55,550 nucleotides of DNA from the NCBI RefSeq assembly GCF_006265165.1, contig NZ_VDCH01000016.1:1-55550 (forward strand). The letters run 5' to 3'. The first letter of the stretch is position 1. Each line of letters begins with the position of its first letter. Shown in pieces: positions 10,715 through 19,626 of the stretch. The DNA comes from Chlorobaculum thiosulfatiphilum (lineage in GTDB: Bacteria > Bacteroidota > Chlorobiia > Chlorobiales > Chlorobiaceae). Both the position numbers and the translations under genes were made by a program. The notes under the pieces are model-generated. The model was given only the letters and a program-made list of their open reading frames with translations, searched no databases and had not been told where the DNA came from.

Positions 10715-11989
10715 ATGAGACCACTCGGGTCAGCTCTTATTATTGCCGTCGTGCAGCTCTTCGCCTGTCTGCCGCAGGCCTCCGCGCTGGCGACGGAGAC
10801 GCTCGATTGGGCGCAGTGCCTCGCCGAAGCTGCCGCGCATCATCCCGATCTGCGCTCGGCGGCGGAAAGTGTCCGCCAGTCCGAGGCGCAACGCAGGATC
10901 GTCAAGGGTGGCATGTTGCCCTCCGTCAGCGCGTCGGCTGGCGGCGAGCGTTCGGGATCGAGCGCTGCGGCTCCCGCCGGGGCGTGGTCGTACGGGGTCA
11001 ACGCCAGTCAGTTGCTCTTCGACGGCGCGAAAACCTCCAGCGAAGTGAACTCCGCCACCGAATCGGTGAAGGCGTCGAAGTACAACGAAAGCGAAGTTTC
11101 GGTAGCCACGCGCTACGCCTTGCGCACGGCGTTCGTTGAGTTGCTGACGGCGCAGAAGCAGGTGTCGCTCGCCCAGGAGATCATGACCAAGCGAAAGCAG
11201 AACTTGCGGCTGATCGCGCTGCTCTACAAATCGGGCACGGAGCATATCGGCTCGCTCAGCAAGGCGCAGGCCGATCTTGCCGAGGCGGAGTTCGAGGTGG
11301 CGCAGGCCCGGCGCGGCCTCGAACTGGCGCAGGTGGTGCTCGGCACGCAGCTTGGCCGCGCGGCGACCGGCGCGCTCCGCGTGACCGGCCGGTTCACGGC
11401 GAGCCAGCAGACCCGGCAGTCGCCAGATTTCGACCGGATTGCGAAGGAGAGTCCCACATACCTCAATCTCACTGCGCAGAAAGATGCTGCCGGGTACAGC
11501 TTGCAGGCGGCGCGGAGTGCGTTCATGCCGTCGGTTTACCTGAGCACCGGTTTTGGCAACAGCGCGTTCCGGCAGCTTCCGCCCGACCGCACCGACTGGC
11601 AGGCGGGCATCGACGTGTCGGTGCCGATCTACGCGGGCGGCTCCGTCAAGGCGGGCGTGGCCAGGGCGCGGGCGGTGGTGAACCAGCTCAGCGCCGACGA
11701 GGAGAGCCTCTATCTTTCGCTCAAGCGCAGCCTCGCGCAGGCGTGGAAGAGTTTCATCGATGCCTCCGGCAATGTCGATGTGCAGAAAAAATTTCTCGCT
11801 GCCGCCTCCGAGCGGGCGCGGATCGCCGATGCGCAGTACTCAGCGGGGCTGGTCTCTTTCAACGAGTGGACGATCATCGAAGACAATCTCGTGAGCGCGA
11901 AAAAATCATATCTCAACGCCCAGTCCAATCTCCTCTTCGCCGAGGCGGCTTGGGTTCAGGCAAAAGGAGGCACTCTTGAAAGCAGGTAA
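10715..11989 (+). CDS. TolC-family outer-membrane efflux protein
   Basis: A 424-residue outer-membrane factor for a tripartite exporter. It starts with a signal peptide (hydrophobic 6-24, cleavage probably after QASALA) and contains two OEP repeats rich in long Ala/Gln helices, for example around 60-200 and 265-420. The duplicated helix-strand organisation and the motif PIYAGGSVKAGV near residue 310 are typical. It begins an operon: the adaptor gene starts inside its 3' end, overlapping by 14 bases. The 177 bases upstream are intergenic and should hold the promoter. Confidence 0.85.
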   Translation: MRPLGSALIIAVVQLFACLPQASALATETLDWAQCLAEAAAHHPDLRSAAESVRQSEAQRRIVKGGMLPSVSASAGGERSGSSAAAPAGAWSYGVNASQLLFDGAKTSSEVNSATESVKASKYNESEVSVATRYALRTAFVELLTAQKQVSLAQEIMTKRKQNLRLIALLYKSGTEHIGSLSKAQADLAEAEFEVAQARRGLELAQVVLGTQLGRAATGALRVTGRFTASQQTRQSPDFDRIAKESPTYLNLTAQKDAAGYSLQAARSAFMPSVYLSTGFGNSAFRQLPPDRTDWQAGIDVSVPIYAGGSVKAGVARARAVVNQLSADEESLYLSLKRSLAQAWKSFIDASGNVDVQKKFLAAASERARIADAQYSAGLVSFNEWTIIEDNLVSAKKSYLNAQSNLLFAEAAWVQAKGGTLESR

Positions 11990-12959
11990 ATCGCAACTGA
12001 TCTGGGGAGCGGTCGCCGCCGTCGTCGTCGCCGCCGCCGGATTTTTCATTTTCCGGGCCGTTTTCGACAGCAAACCGAAGGTTTCGTACCGCGAGTACCG
12101 TCCCGAAATTGGCGCTATCCGCCAGATGGTTTCGACCACGGCGACCATCAAGCCGCAGAACCGGCTCGAAATCAAGTCCCCCGTGGGTGGCAGGATCGAC
12201 AGGATTCTCGTCAAAGAGGGGGAGTTCGTCAAAAAAGGCCAAGTGCTCGCGCTGGTCAGCTCCACCGAACGGGCGGCGCTGCTCGACGCGGCCACGCAGA
12301 AGGGGCAGAGCGAAATCGATTACTGGAACAAGGTGTACAACCAGACTGCCCTGATTTCGCCTATCGACGGGCAGGTGATCGTCAGCAGCCTCAATCCCGG
12401 CCAGACCATCACCACGAGCGACGCCGTTCTCGTGCTCTCCGACCGGCTCATCGTGCAGGCCGACGTGGACGAGACCGACATCGGCAACGTCAAAGTCGGC
12501 CAGAAGGCGCGGATCAGTCTCGACGCCTATGCCGACATCCGGGTCGAGGGGGGGGTGGATCATATCTATTACGAATCGACGCTGGTCAACAACGTCAATA
12601 TCTACCATGTGGACATCCTTCCCCTGACGGTGCCGGAGGTGTTCCGGTCGGGCATGAGCGCCAATATCGACATCATCGTCAAAGAAAAAGAGAACGTGCT
12701 CACCCTGCCGCTCGCCGCCGTCAAGAGCCGGAATGGCCGGTCGTTCGTGTTGACGCGGGCGGCGGCGCCCGACTCTGTCCGTCGGGTTCCGGTGCGTCTC
12801 GGCTTGCAGGACGACAACAACGTCGAGATCCTGAGCGGCCTGTCGGCTTCGGACGTTGTGGTGGTCACGGAAAAGGCGTTCGTTCTGCCGAAGGATAACG
12901 GCGGCAGCAATCCTTTTTTGCCGCAACCCCGGCGAGAAAGGCAGAAGAGGGGCGAATGA
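11976..12959 (+). CDS. Periplasmic adaptor (membrane-fusion) protein
   Basis: A 327-residue HlyD/MacA-like adaptor that would bridge the inner-membrane MacB-type transporter to the TolC-type channel. It has one N-terminal membrane anchor (about 9-28), a lipoyl-like half motif [20 protein letters not shown] and its partner [12 protein letters not shown], then beta-barrel and membrane-proximal domains. The helical hairpin between the lipoyl halves is unusually short, about 25 residues, which is worth noting because MacA hairpins are normally longer. The start is a TTG with AGGAGG ideally spaced upstream, overlapping the end of the outer-membrane gene. Its stop overlaps the next start in an ATGA arrangement. 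Confidence 0.85.
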   Translation: MKAGKSQLIWGAVAAVVVAAAGFFIFRAVFDSKPKVSYREYRPEIGAIRQMVSTTATIKPQNRLEIKSPVGGRIDRILVKEGEFVKKGQVLALVSSTERAALLDAATQKGQSEIDYWNKVYNQTALISPIDGQVIVSSLNPGQTITTSDAVLVLSDRLIVQADVDETDIGNVKVGQKARISLDAYADIRVEGGVDHIYYESTLVNNVNIYHVDILPLTVPEVFRSGMSANIDIIVKEKENVLTLPLAAVKSRNGRSFVLTRAAAPDSVRRVPVRLGLQDDNNVEILSGLSASDVVVVTEKAFVLPKDNGGSNPFLPQPRRERQKRGE

Positions 12960-14911
12960 TCGAAATCGTTGACATCAAAAGGACTTACACCATTGGCGAG
13001 AGTCCGGTTCGCGCCCTCGACGGCGTGAGTCTGACCATCGGTCAGGGCGAGTTCGTGGCCATCATGGGGGCGTCAGGGTCGGGCAAATCCACGCTCATGC
13101 ACATTCTCGGCCTGCTCGACGTGCCCGACAGCGGCCAGTACCGCCTGATGGGCAAAGAGGTCGGCAAGCTGAACGGCGATGAGCTGGCCACGCTTCGCAA
13201 CAACGTCGCCGGTTTCGTTTTCCAGCAGTTCCACCTGCTCGGACGTATGAGTACGATCGACAACGTGATGCTGCCCTGCATCTACAGCGACGAGCGCGGC
13301 GACTTCCGCGCCGATGCCTTGAAGCGCCTCGAAATGGTCGGCCTCGGCCACCGCTCCGCTCATCGCCCGAACCAGATGTCGGGCGGCGAGCAGCAGCGGG
13401 TGGCCATCGCCCGCGCGCTGATCCGCGACCCGATGCTCATCTTCGCCGACGAGCCGACCGGCAATCTCGATACGAAGAATTCGCACGAAATCATGCGGAT
13501 TCTCACCGAGCTGCACCGGCAGGGCAAGACCGTCATCATGGTGACGCACGAGCCGGACATCGCTGAATATGCCGGGCGGGTGATCACCATGAAGGATGGC
13601 AAGATTATCGAAGACCGGAAGCGGGAGGGGATGGAGTTCCGGCCCGAAGCTGCTCCGGCGGTCATGAAGATCGAGCACCAGCCGCTTTTCAAGCCTTCGC
13701 GGATGCTCGGCTTCGTTTCGCAGGCGTTCCGCTCGATCACCTCTAACAAGATCAGGACGCTGCTCTCGGTGCTCGGCATTCTGGTCGGCGTCGCCTCGGT
13801 GATCGCCATGATGGCGCTCGGCACGGGAGCGCAGGCCTCGATGGAGGAGCGGCTCAAATCGATGGGATCGAACCTGCTCTCCCTTCGGGGCGGTTCGGCC
13901 AGGATTCGCGGGGCCGCGCAGGGCTCCGGCACCTTCACCCGCTTCACCGCGCAGGATGCCGAGGCCATCGCCGGGCTCAAGCCGCTGGTCAGCCGCGTTT
14001 CCGGCGAAGTGAGTGGATCGGCGCAACTGGTTTATCAGGACAAAAACTGGAACAGCTCGGTCGATGGGGTTGACTATGATTACGGACGGATGCGCTCGGT
14101 CGTTCCTGTTGCCGGACGCTGGTTCACCCGTGGCGAGATCCAGGCGCGCCGCAAGGTGGCCATTGTCGGCACGACCGTGGTTTCCGAGCTGTTCGGCAAC
14201 GCGGATCCTGTCGGCAAGACGCTCAAAGTCAACCGCATCAACTTCACCATTATCGGCGTCGCGCCTCCGAAAGGCTTTGCCGGACGGCGCGATCAGGACG
14301 ACGTGGTGCTCATTCCGGTGACGACCGCCATGTACCGGGTGCTCGGCAAGGAGTATTTCGACAGCATCTACGTCGAGGTGTCGAGCGCCGAAAACATCGA
14401 ACCGGCCAAGCAGGCTATCGACGCGCTCGTCCGCAAACGGCACAAGATTCAGCCCGATGACGACGACTCGTTCAATATCCGCGACATGACGGAGTTCCAG
14501 CAGATGCTCAGCGCCACCACCCAGACCATGAGCATGTTGCTTGGTTCGATTGCGGCCATCTCGCTGGTGGTGGGCGGCATCGGCATCATGAACATCATGC
14601 TGGTCTCGGTGACGGAGCGCACCCGCGAGATAGGCCTGCGCAAAGCCATCGGCGCGCGGAAGGGGGACATCATGCTTCAGTTCCTGATCGAATCGGTGGG
14701 CATGACGCTCACGGGCGGCCTCATCGGCATCGCGGTTGGCGTGGGCGTGTCGGTGATGCTCTCGACCTTCGCCGGATGGGCGGTGAAAACCTCGATGTTC
14801 TCGGTGGTGCTCGCCACGGGCTTTTCGGTGCTGATCGGCCTCTTTTTCGGCCTCTGGCCCGCCCGGAAAGCCGCCGCGCTCAAGCCGGTCGAGGCGTTGC
14901 GCTACGAGTGA
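12956..14911 (+). CDS. macB: MacB-type ABC transporter, ATPase-permease fusion
   Basis: A 651-residue inner-membrane ABC transporter with MacB topology. The N-terminal ATPase carries Walker [10 protein letters not shown] (38-46), the signature [15 protein letters not shown] near 140 and Walker [13 protein letters not shown]. It is followed by one membrane helix (about 265-285), a MacB periplasmic core domain (about 290-500) and the FtsX-type C-terminal helices, ending in the family motif [15 protein letters not shown]. MacB proteins use ATP in a mechanotransmission cycle to expel substrates from the periplasm through the adaptor and TolC. The substrate here is unknown. It is the last gene of the three-gene operon. 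Confidence 0.9.
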   Translation: MIEIVDIKRTYTIGESPVRALDGVSLTIGQGEFVAIMGASGSGKSTLMHILGLLDVPDSGQYRLMGKEVGKLNGDELATLRNNVAGFVFQQFHLLGRMSTIDNVMLPCIYSDERGDFRADALKRLEMVGLGHRSAHRPNQMSGGEQQRVAIARALIRDPMLIFADEPTGNLDTKNSHEIMRILTELHRQGKTVIMVTHEPDIAEYAGRVITMKDGKIIEDRKREGMEFRPEAAPAVMKIEHQPLFKPSRMLGFVSQAFRSITSNKIRTLLSVLGILVGVASVIAMMALGTGAQASMEERLKSMGSNLLSLRGGSARIRGAAQGSGTFTRFTAQDAEAIAGLKPLVSRVSGEVSGSAQLVYQDKNWNSSVDGVDYDYGRMRSVVPVAGRWFTRGEIQARRKVAIVGTTVVSELFGNADPVGKTLKVNRINFTIIGVAPPKGFAGRRDQDDVVLIPVTTAMYRVLGKEYFDSIYVEVSSAENIEPAKQAIDALVRKRHKIQPDDDDSFNIRDMTEFQQMLSATTQTMSMLLGSIAAISLVVGGIGIMNIMLVSVTERTREIGLRKAIGARKGDIMLQFLIESVGMTLTGGLIGIAVGVGVSVMLSTFAGWAVKTSMFSVVLATGFSVLIGLFFGLWPARKAAALKPVEALRYE

Positions 14912-15109
14912 GCGCTCTCTGGAGAGTCGGATTAATCTCGATTTGGCAGGCAAAAAACTTTTTTTTTAAAAAAAATAAAAAAGCGCGCAAGGAACTCCAG
15001 AGGTCATCGTCATATCAAGTGTAAGTGATGAGTTGAAAGTTAAGGTGAGTTATTGTGTTGAATGTTCTTGAGTATGGTTGTGATGTGTTGTTCTTTGTGT
15101 GTTGAGTGA

Positions 15110-15266
15110 CAGCAACTTTCCTGGTCTTCTCCATAATGTTGGTATGGTTGATTGTGATGATTCAAGATGAATGCAGTAGTTGAAACGATGAATCACGGAG
15201 AAGGACGGGTTGTTGCTGAAATGGCCGGGCGAAAGGTTGGTTGATCCTTTCGCCCGGCTTTTTTTT
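15110..15266 (+). ncRNA. Candidate structured RNA ending at an intrinsic terminator
   Basis: The arms CAGCAAC (15110-15116) and CTTCTCC (15126-15132) are complementary to GTTGCTG (15212-15218) and GGAGAAG (15197-15203), giving a long hairpin with an internal loop. Inside it, TGATTCA and TGAATCA can form an inner stem. A strong terminator stem follows six bases after the outer arm. No ORF with coding character covers the region. The layout of stem-loops plus terminator recalls the Chlorobi-1 RNA motif described for this phylum, but identity is only a suggestion. The 5' end is unknown and may lie upstream in the G/T-rich stretch from about 15020. Confidence 0.4.
15224..15266 (+). terminator. 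Strong intrinsic terminator
   Basis: A perfect 13-bp stem (GCCGGGCGAAAGG with CCTTTCGCCCGGC), a 9-base loop, and eight T directly after. It lies over 300 bases after the macB-type gene, so it probably ends a separate transcript rather than the export operon. Confidence 0.85.
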
Positions 15267-15384
15267 AAGGGGTGCAGGCCATCTCCTTTTTTGTATTGAA
15301 AGAGTTCCCCCCCCTTTTTTCTTCTGTTTAGAGGCAAACCGGAAAGTCCCGACTCTGCGAAGTTCTGTAAAGACGGGCTTGATT

Positions 15385-15810
15385 GTATGAGTGCGCGGGC
15401 TTGTATATGCCGTGGCGTACGTCTGCTGCTCTTTTCGGGCGATTTCGGCGCAGGCGCCTTATTCCGTTTCTGAAGCAAGTGAGCTATTGGACTTATAAGC
15501 CAGTACCGGCAGGGTTCAACCGTTTTTTTTCTCAAGAACTGGAATCAGAGGCAGTGCCGGTAGTTGAGGTTCGATTTCGCGGCCTCATGTTCGAGCGGAT
15601 ACTCTCCCCTCGAGTCGCGGAGTTTGAGCCACGCGTTGTGACGCTCCAGAGCGTTGTCGTCAAAATTGATCTTGTTGTCAGCAGTACGTGGCCTTCCCGG
15701 GTGGCGACCAGCGGGTTGATTTCAACCGGCGAGGCGTCGGGCATGGAATGGGCGTTGTCGCTTGCCGTGATGAATTTCACGGCATCACGATCAGCAATTT
15801 TTTCCCCGCC
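15385..15810 (-). pseudogene. sucC relic with internal deletion
   Basis: Two blocks match the intact sucC gene at 17319-18497 in the same orientation. Bases 15385-15450 correspond to the sucC 3' end and its flank (about 17301-17370), and 15560-15810 correspond to about 17728-17975. The frame still reads VEINPLVATREG where sucC has [12 protein letters not shown], and VKFI where sucC has VKFI. Roughly 355 bases of the parent between the blocks are replaced by about 110 unrelated ones, the original stop codon is lost and the frame is shifted. It is therefore a dead partial copy. The truncated acyltransferase gene sits between this relic and intact sucC. Confidence 0.75.
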
Positions 15811-15878
15811 ACTCCTTGTGGATATGAGCAGTTGACAGCGTTTCCCGGACATGACGGTATAATTTTATTTTTTTGAGA

Positions 15879-17216
15879 ATGACATACAGGCCTGCATTAG
15901 ATGGATTAAGGGCGATTGCGGTTGTTTCCGTTATGCTGTTCCATCTTGACAGAGAGCTTTTGCCCGGCGGGATAACTGGCGTCGATATTTTTTTCGTAAT
16001 CTCCGGATATCTGATCACTTCAATCGTGATCAGGGATTTCGACAAAGAGCGGTTCAGCTTCGCCCGATTCTATCAACGCAGGATTTCCCGGATTTCCCCC
16101 CTTTTTTTCCTGGTATCGATCACCATTTTTGCGGTGACTGCCATGCTGTATCAGGACTACGATTTCGCATTGGTCGGTTCTTCGTTAGCTGCCGCTGCGG
16201 TTTCCCTGGCCAATATGCAGTTTGTTTTTTTGCCGGGTGAGTTCGAAGAGCTTCCGTTTGTCCATTACTGGTCGCTTTCCATCGAGGAGCAGTATTACCT
16301 GATTTTTCCGCTGATCCTGTTTCTGGCCGACCGGTACAGGGGTTCCCGCAAATCGCTTTCGATTTTTCTTTCAATCGCGGCTCTTCTCAGTTTTATAGCC
16401 TGCATCGTGCTGACAGAGGTTGATTCGGAATGGGCCTTTTTCCTGCTGCCAACGCGCGCCTGGGAACTTCTTGCCGGGTGTATTCTGGCTGTTTTGCCCT
16501 TTTCCTCGAAGGGCGATAACGGTTCATCGATTTCGAATAAGAGAATAGATGCCTTGCTCGCCAGTGCTGGTCTCGTTGTGATCATCGCCTCCCAATTCAT
16601 GATTCATGATGACACGGGCTTTCCCGGTTGGATCGTTGCGTTTCCCGTGTTCGGCACCGTCCTGGTGATTGGCCGTCCGCAGGAATCCAGAACCGGCGTG
16701 ACGGAGCGTCTGTTGTCTCACCCTGTGGCGGTTGTGATTGGCAAGGCCTCTTATTCACTCTATCTCTGGCACTGGCCGGTCTATGCCATCGTCGATTATG
16801 CGCTGATCACAATGCCATACGCATCGCTACTCATTCTGAAAATCGTGCTGACCGTCACCTTGTCGGTCGCATCGTATAACTGGGTTGAAAAACCGGTACG
16901 ATCATCGCTGAACCGTCCGGAACGGCAACGTCTGAGTTATCTTCTGTTTACAGCAGGGACCGTTGTCATGCTGGTGACGGGCTATTGGGCGAGAAGCACG
17001 TACTCTGTCAATGCAAGTCTGGGTTCGACGAGAAAAGCCGAGGTCGCCTTCAATGAACACAATCTGGCTCCGCAGCGCCTGCTTGCTGGCGACAGCAACG
17101 AATCGATGGACGGAGTCGGCAGGAACGAGATTGCAAGGGCGCGCCCTGTCAACAGGCATGTGCCCGGTGTTTCCGATCATGATTCGCTGCCGGATTCAAA
17201 GCTTGACAAAGAGTGA
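15879..17216 (+). CDS. Acyltransferase-3 (OafA-like) membrane protein, probably C-truncated
   Basis: A 445-residue integral membrane acyltransferase, the type that O-acylates lipopolysaccharide or other surface glycans. The start YRPALDGLRAIAVVSVMLFH carries the family's catalytic-type histidine in LFH, followed by PGGITGVDIFFVISGYLIT, RFYQRRISRI and SIEEQYYLIFPL. About ten hydrophobic segments end near residue 370. Long members continue with a periplasmic SGNH domain that starts with a GDS motif; here LLAGDSNE appears near residue 405 but the protein ends about 40 residues later with low-complexity sequence. This suggests loss of that domain. The ATG chosen follows an in-frame TTG by two codons. 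It lies between the sucC relic and sucC. Confidence 0.8.
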   Translation: MTYRPALDGLRAIAVVSVMLFHLDRELLPGGITGVDIFFVISGYLITSIVIRDFDKERFSFARFYQRRISRISPLFFLVSITIFAVTAMLYQDYDFALVGSSLAAAAVSLANMQFVFLPGEFEELPFVHYWSLSIEEQYYLIFPLILFLADRYRGSRKSLSIFLSIAALLSFIACIVLTEVDSEWAFFLLPTRAWELLAGCILAVLPFSSKGDNGSSISNKRIDALLASAGLVVIIASQFMIHDDTGFPGWIVAFPVFGTVLVIGRPQESRTGVTERLLSHPVAVVIGKASYSLYLWHWPVYAIVDYALITMPYASLLILKIVLTVTLSVASYNWVEKPVRSSLNRPERQRLSYLLFTAGTVVMLVTGYWARSTYSVNASLGSTRKAEVAFNEHNLAPQRLLAGDSNESMDGVGRNEIARARPVNRHVPGVSDHDSLPDSKLDKE

Positions 17217-17251
17217 GTGCGGCGCATGGCCGAGTGAGCGATTGCTGACAA

Positions 17252-17296
17252 GGAAAAGCCCGCCTCCCTGAAGTTCTTTGGGGGGCGGGCTTTTCC
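17252..17296. terminator. Bidirectional intrinsic terminator
   Basis: An almost perfect stem of about 17 bp (GGAAAAGCCCGCC with GGCGGGCTTTTCC at its base) with T runs available on both strands. It lies between convergent genes and should stop the acyltransferase transcript on the plus strand and sucC on the minus strand. Confidence 0.85.
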
Positions 17297-17318
17297 GTTT
17301 TATGAGTGAGCGGGCTTG

Positions 17319-18497
17319 TTATGCCATGGCGAGCGCCTTCTGCACCTTTTCGGCGGCATCGCGCAGACCCTTGGCCGAGATGAGGTTGAGGCCCGACTCG
17401 TCGAGCATTTTCTGCGCCTCAGTGGCGTTGGTGCCTTCGAGCCTCACGATCACCGGCACTGTCAGGCCGATGTTCTTGGCGGCTTCGATGACGCCTCCGG
17501 CCACGCGGTCGCAGCGGACGATGCCGCCGAAGATGTTGACCAGAATCGCCTTGACGTTCTTGTCGCCGAGGATGATCTTGAAGCCCTCTTCGACGGTCTT
17601 GGGGCTGGCTCCGCCGCCTACGTCGAGGAAGTTGGCCGGTCTGCCGCCGGAGAGCTGGATGAGATCCATGGTGCCCATCGCCAGCCCCGCGCCGTTGACC
17701 ATGCAGCCGACGTTGCCGTCGAGGCGCACGTAGTTGAGGTTCGACTTCGAGGCTTCGTATTCGAGCGGATCCTCTTCGGTGATGTCGCGCAGTTCGTGGA
17801 AATCCTGATGACGGTACAGGGCATTGTCATCGAAGTTGATCTTGGCGTCGAGCGCGAGCACCCGGCCCTCCTTGGTGATGACCAGCGGATTGATCTCGGC
17901 CAGCGAGGCGTCGATGGTGGTGTAGGCTTTGTAAAGCGCTTCGATAAACTTGACGCCGTTGCGGAACTGCTCGCCCTTGAGGCCGAGGAAGAATGCCGCC
18001 TCGCGAGCCTGGAAGCCTTGCAGGCCATAGACCGGATCGACGTGAATCTTGAGCAGCTTCTCCGGGGTCTCTTCGGCCACCTTCTCGATCTCCATGCCGC
18101 CCTCGGTCGAGACCATGAGCACGTTGCTCGAGGTGGCGCGGTCGAGGGTGATGCCGAGGTAGAACTCCTTGTCGATATTCATCCCCTCTTCGACGAGCAG
18201 GCGGCGAACCTCCTTGCCTTCGGGGCCGGTCTGGTGCGTCACCAGCGTCGCGCCGAGCATTTTCTGGGCGACCTCGAACACCTCTTCGGGCGATTTCGCA
18301 AGTTTGACGCCGCCCGCCTTGCCGCGGCCACCGGCATGAATCTGCGCCTTGACGACCACCACGGGGCTCGACTGCTCCTCGAAAAGCTGCTCCGCCGCCT
18401 GTTTTGCTTCTTCAGCCGAAAATGCTACTATGCCCTTGGGAACGGCCACACCGAACTGCTTCAGGATGCCTTTGCCCTGATACTCATGAATATTCAT
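17319..18497 (-). CDS. sucC: Succinyl-CoA synthetase (ADP-forming) beta subunit
   Basis: A 392-residue ATP-grasp protein, the beta subunit of succinyl-CoA ligase. In green sulfur bacteria this enzyme works in the reductive TCA cycle by making succinyl-CoA. Motifs are [20 protein letters not shown] at the N-terminus, the ATP-grasp segment [20 protein letters not shown], the phosphohistidine-facing [18 protein letters not shown], and the C-terminal CoA-ligase domain with [15 protein letters not shown] and [13 protein letters not shown]. Length is normal. The alpha subunit gene is not in the window. A partial dead copy of this gene lies about 1.5 kb away at 15385-15810. Confidence 0.95.
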   Translation of the reverse strand: MNIHEYQGKGILKQFGVAVPKGIVAFSAEEAKQAAEQLFEEQSSPVVVVKAQIHAGGRGKAGGVKLAKSPEEVFEVAQKMLGATLVTHQTGPEGKEVRRLLVEEGMNIDKEFYLGITLDRATSSNVLMVSTEGGMEIEKVAEETPEKLLKIHVDPVYGLQGFQAREAAFFLGLKGEQFRNGVKFIEALYKAYTTIDASLAEINPLVITKEGRVLALDAKINFDDNALYRHQDFHELRDITEEDPLEYEASKSNLNYVRLDGNVGCMVNGAGLAMGTMDLIQLSGGRPANFLDVGGGASPKTVEEGFKIILGDKNVKAILVNIFGGIVRCDRVAGGVIEAAKNIGLTVPVIVRLEGTNATEAQKMLDESGLNLISAKGLRDAAEKVQKALAMA

Positions 18498-18645
18498 AGC
18501 ACAAGTTCTATGGTTATGATAGAAAGACTGCCGGACAAGACCGGCCTCAACGCGGAATGAAAAAGAGGTTTAAACCTCATGATAATAAAAAAATCCCTAT
18601 TGCTGAAACCCCTGTGGCCCGAAGCGCAGATTTCTTTTGTCGCTC

Positions 18646-19104
18646 ATGCATGACCTGAACTACTGTATGGAACTGGCTTTTCGGGAGGCCATCAAGGCTT
18701 ACGAGAGCAAGGAGGTGCCGGTTGGCGCGGTGGTGCTCGACCCGAACGGCTCGGTGATCGGGCGTGGCCACAACCAGGTCGAGATGCTCTCGGACGCCAC
18801 CGCCCACGCCGAAATGATCGCCCTGACCTCGGCGATGGGCACGCTCGGCAGCAAATATCTCGAAGGGTGCACACTTGCCGTCACGCTCGAACCCTGCCCG
18901 ATGTGCGCCGGGGCAATCGTGCTCTCGAAAATTGGCCGCGTGGTCTTCGGCGCGTGGGATCCAAAAATGGGCGCGGCAGGCACCGTGCTCAACATCACCG
19001 GCTGCAACGCCCTCAACCACCAGCCCGAAGTTTACGGCGGCATCATGGAGCGCAAAGCCGAGAGTCTCTTGCAGGATTTCTTTCGGGGGCTGCGAGGTCG
19101 GTGA
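18646..19104 (+). CDS. tadA: tRNA-specific adenosine deaminase (TadA)
   Basis: A 152-residue zinc-dependent deaminase that converts adenosine 34 to inosine in the anticodon of tRNA-Arg. The zinc site is visible as HAE (54-56 from this start) and PCPMC (83-87), and the C-terminal FFRGLR helix is typical. The start is uncertain: the ATG used here lies three codons after a TTG, and neither has a strong Shine-Dalgarno sequence. It is divergent from sucC with about 150 bases between the two starts, which should contain both promoters. Confidence 0.9.
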   Translation: MHDLNYCMELAFREAIKAYESKEVPVGAVVLDPNGSVIGRGHNQVEMLSDATAHAEMIALTSAMGTLGSKYLEGCTLAVTLEPCPMCAGAIVLSKIGRVVFGAWDPKMGAAGTVLNITGCNALNHQPEVYGGIMERKAESLLQDFFRGLRGR

Positions 19105-19138
19105 AAGAGAGAGAAGAAGGCGCGTCGTTTGAGGGGTT

Positions 19139-19295
19139 TTAGGTCAGGGAGGTGGCTGACAAATTGTTATTGAGTTTTGTAAAACTCCGATAATCATCGT
19201 AGATATTCTCGTAAGCTCCGCCGTCGAGCTTATACAGTGCCCCTTCCGGGACGGCCTTCCGAATGAGCAGATCAGAGCAGATGCTACACGTGTGA
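19139..19295 (-). pseudogene. C-terminal fragment of an unknown gene
   Basis: A stop-free stretch of about 50 codons without a start codon ends in a stop at 19139. It reads with coding-like composition (VPEGALYKLDGGAYENIYDD and SFTKLNNN). The upstream side is closed by an in-frame stop, so only a gene tail is left. I do not recognise the family. It lies directly before the integron-cassette relic and could be debris of the same insertion. Confidence 0.25.
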
Positions 19296-19420
19296 CGGAA
19301 AAGCTGTGATTATGATTTTAGGGTTGTCATACGGAAAGAAGCTTTCTGCCTTTTCTGGATTAGGCGGATCAGTCTAAATGTTGTTAGTTGCTAAAGGAGC
19401 AAAAAGTTGTACAAAAGAAT

Positions 19421-19543
19421 ATGAAGTGGTTTGCAATATTTTTGCAGTTGGTTGGTTACGGTGTCTTGCTTTTCGCTGATTGGCGCGTTGCTCTTGGGGT
19501 TTTCCTTTGTCATTGGGCCATCAATATCGAGTATCGCAACTAA
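19421..19543 (+). CDS. 40-residue membrane protein in an integron-like cassette
   Basis: A short gene beginning ATG AAG TGG, with AAAGGAG some 20 bases upstream. The product starts MKWFAIFLQLVGYGVLLFAD, then W-R-V-A-L-G-V and a second hydrophobic stretch, ending IEYRN. It would form one or two membrane helices. Its TAA stop lies inside the first attC-like core site, a common arrangement in integron cassettes. Very short hydrophobic proteins of this kind recur in cassette arrays, and their role is unknown. Independent evidence of expression is absent. Confidence 0.55.
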   Translation: MKWFAIFLQLVGYGVLLFADWRVALGVFLCHWAINIEYRN

Positions 19544-19623
19544 CAAAACATACAGCGGACGGGATTGAGTCTGTGCGGTTATTCTGACAGTTTCGCCGTC
19601 CGCCGCTAATATAGCCGTTAAGC
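19538..19623 (+). other. attC-like recombination site 1
   Basis: An 86-base site bounded by AACTAAC and GTTAAGC, the latter fitting the GTTRRRY core. Inner arms AGCGGACGG and CCGTCCGCCGCT pair with one unpaired extra base, the asymmetry that guides integron integrase. The central loop is about 35 bases. The following ORF starts four bases after the site, as expected for a cassette gene. Confidence 0.75.
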
Positions 19624-19626
19624 GTC

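Noticed and set aside
13073-14953. 626-codon minus-strand frame
   Set aside because: Antisense to the macB-type gene; rich in His/Arg/Asp without a domain.
15050-15535. 161-codon minus-strand frame
   Set aside because: It runs antisense across the terminator and the sucC relic and shows no conserved domain.
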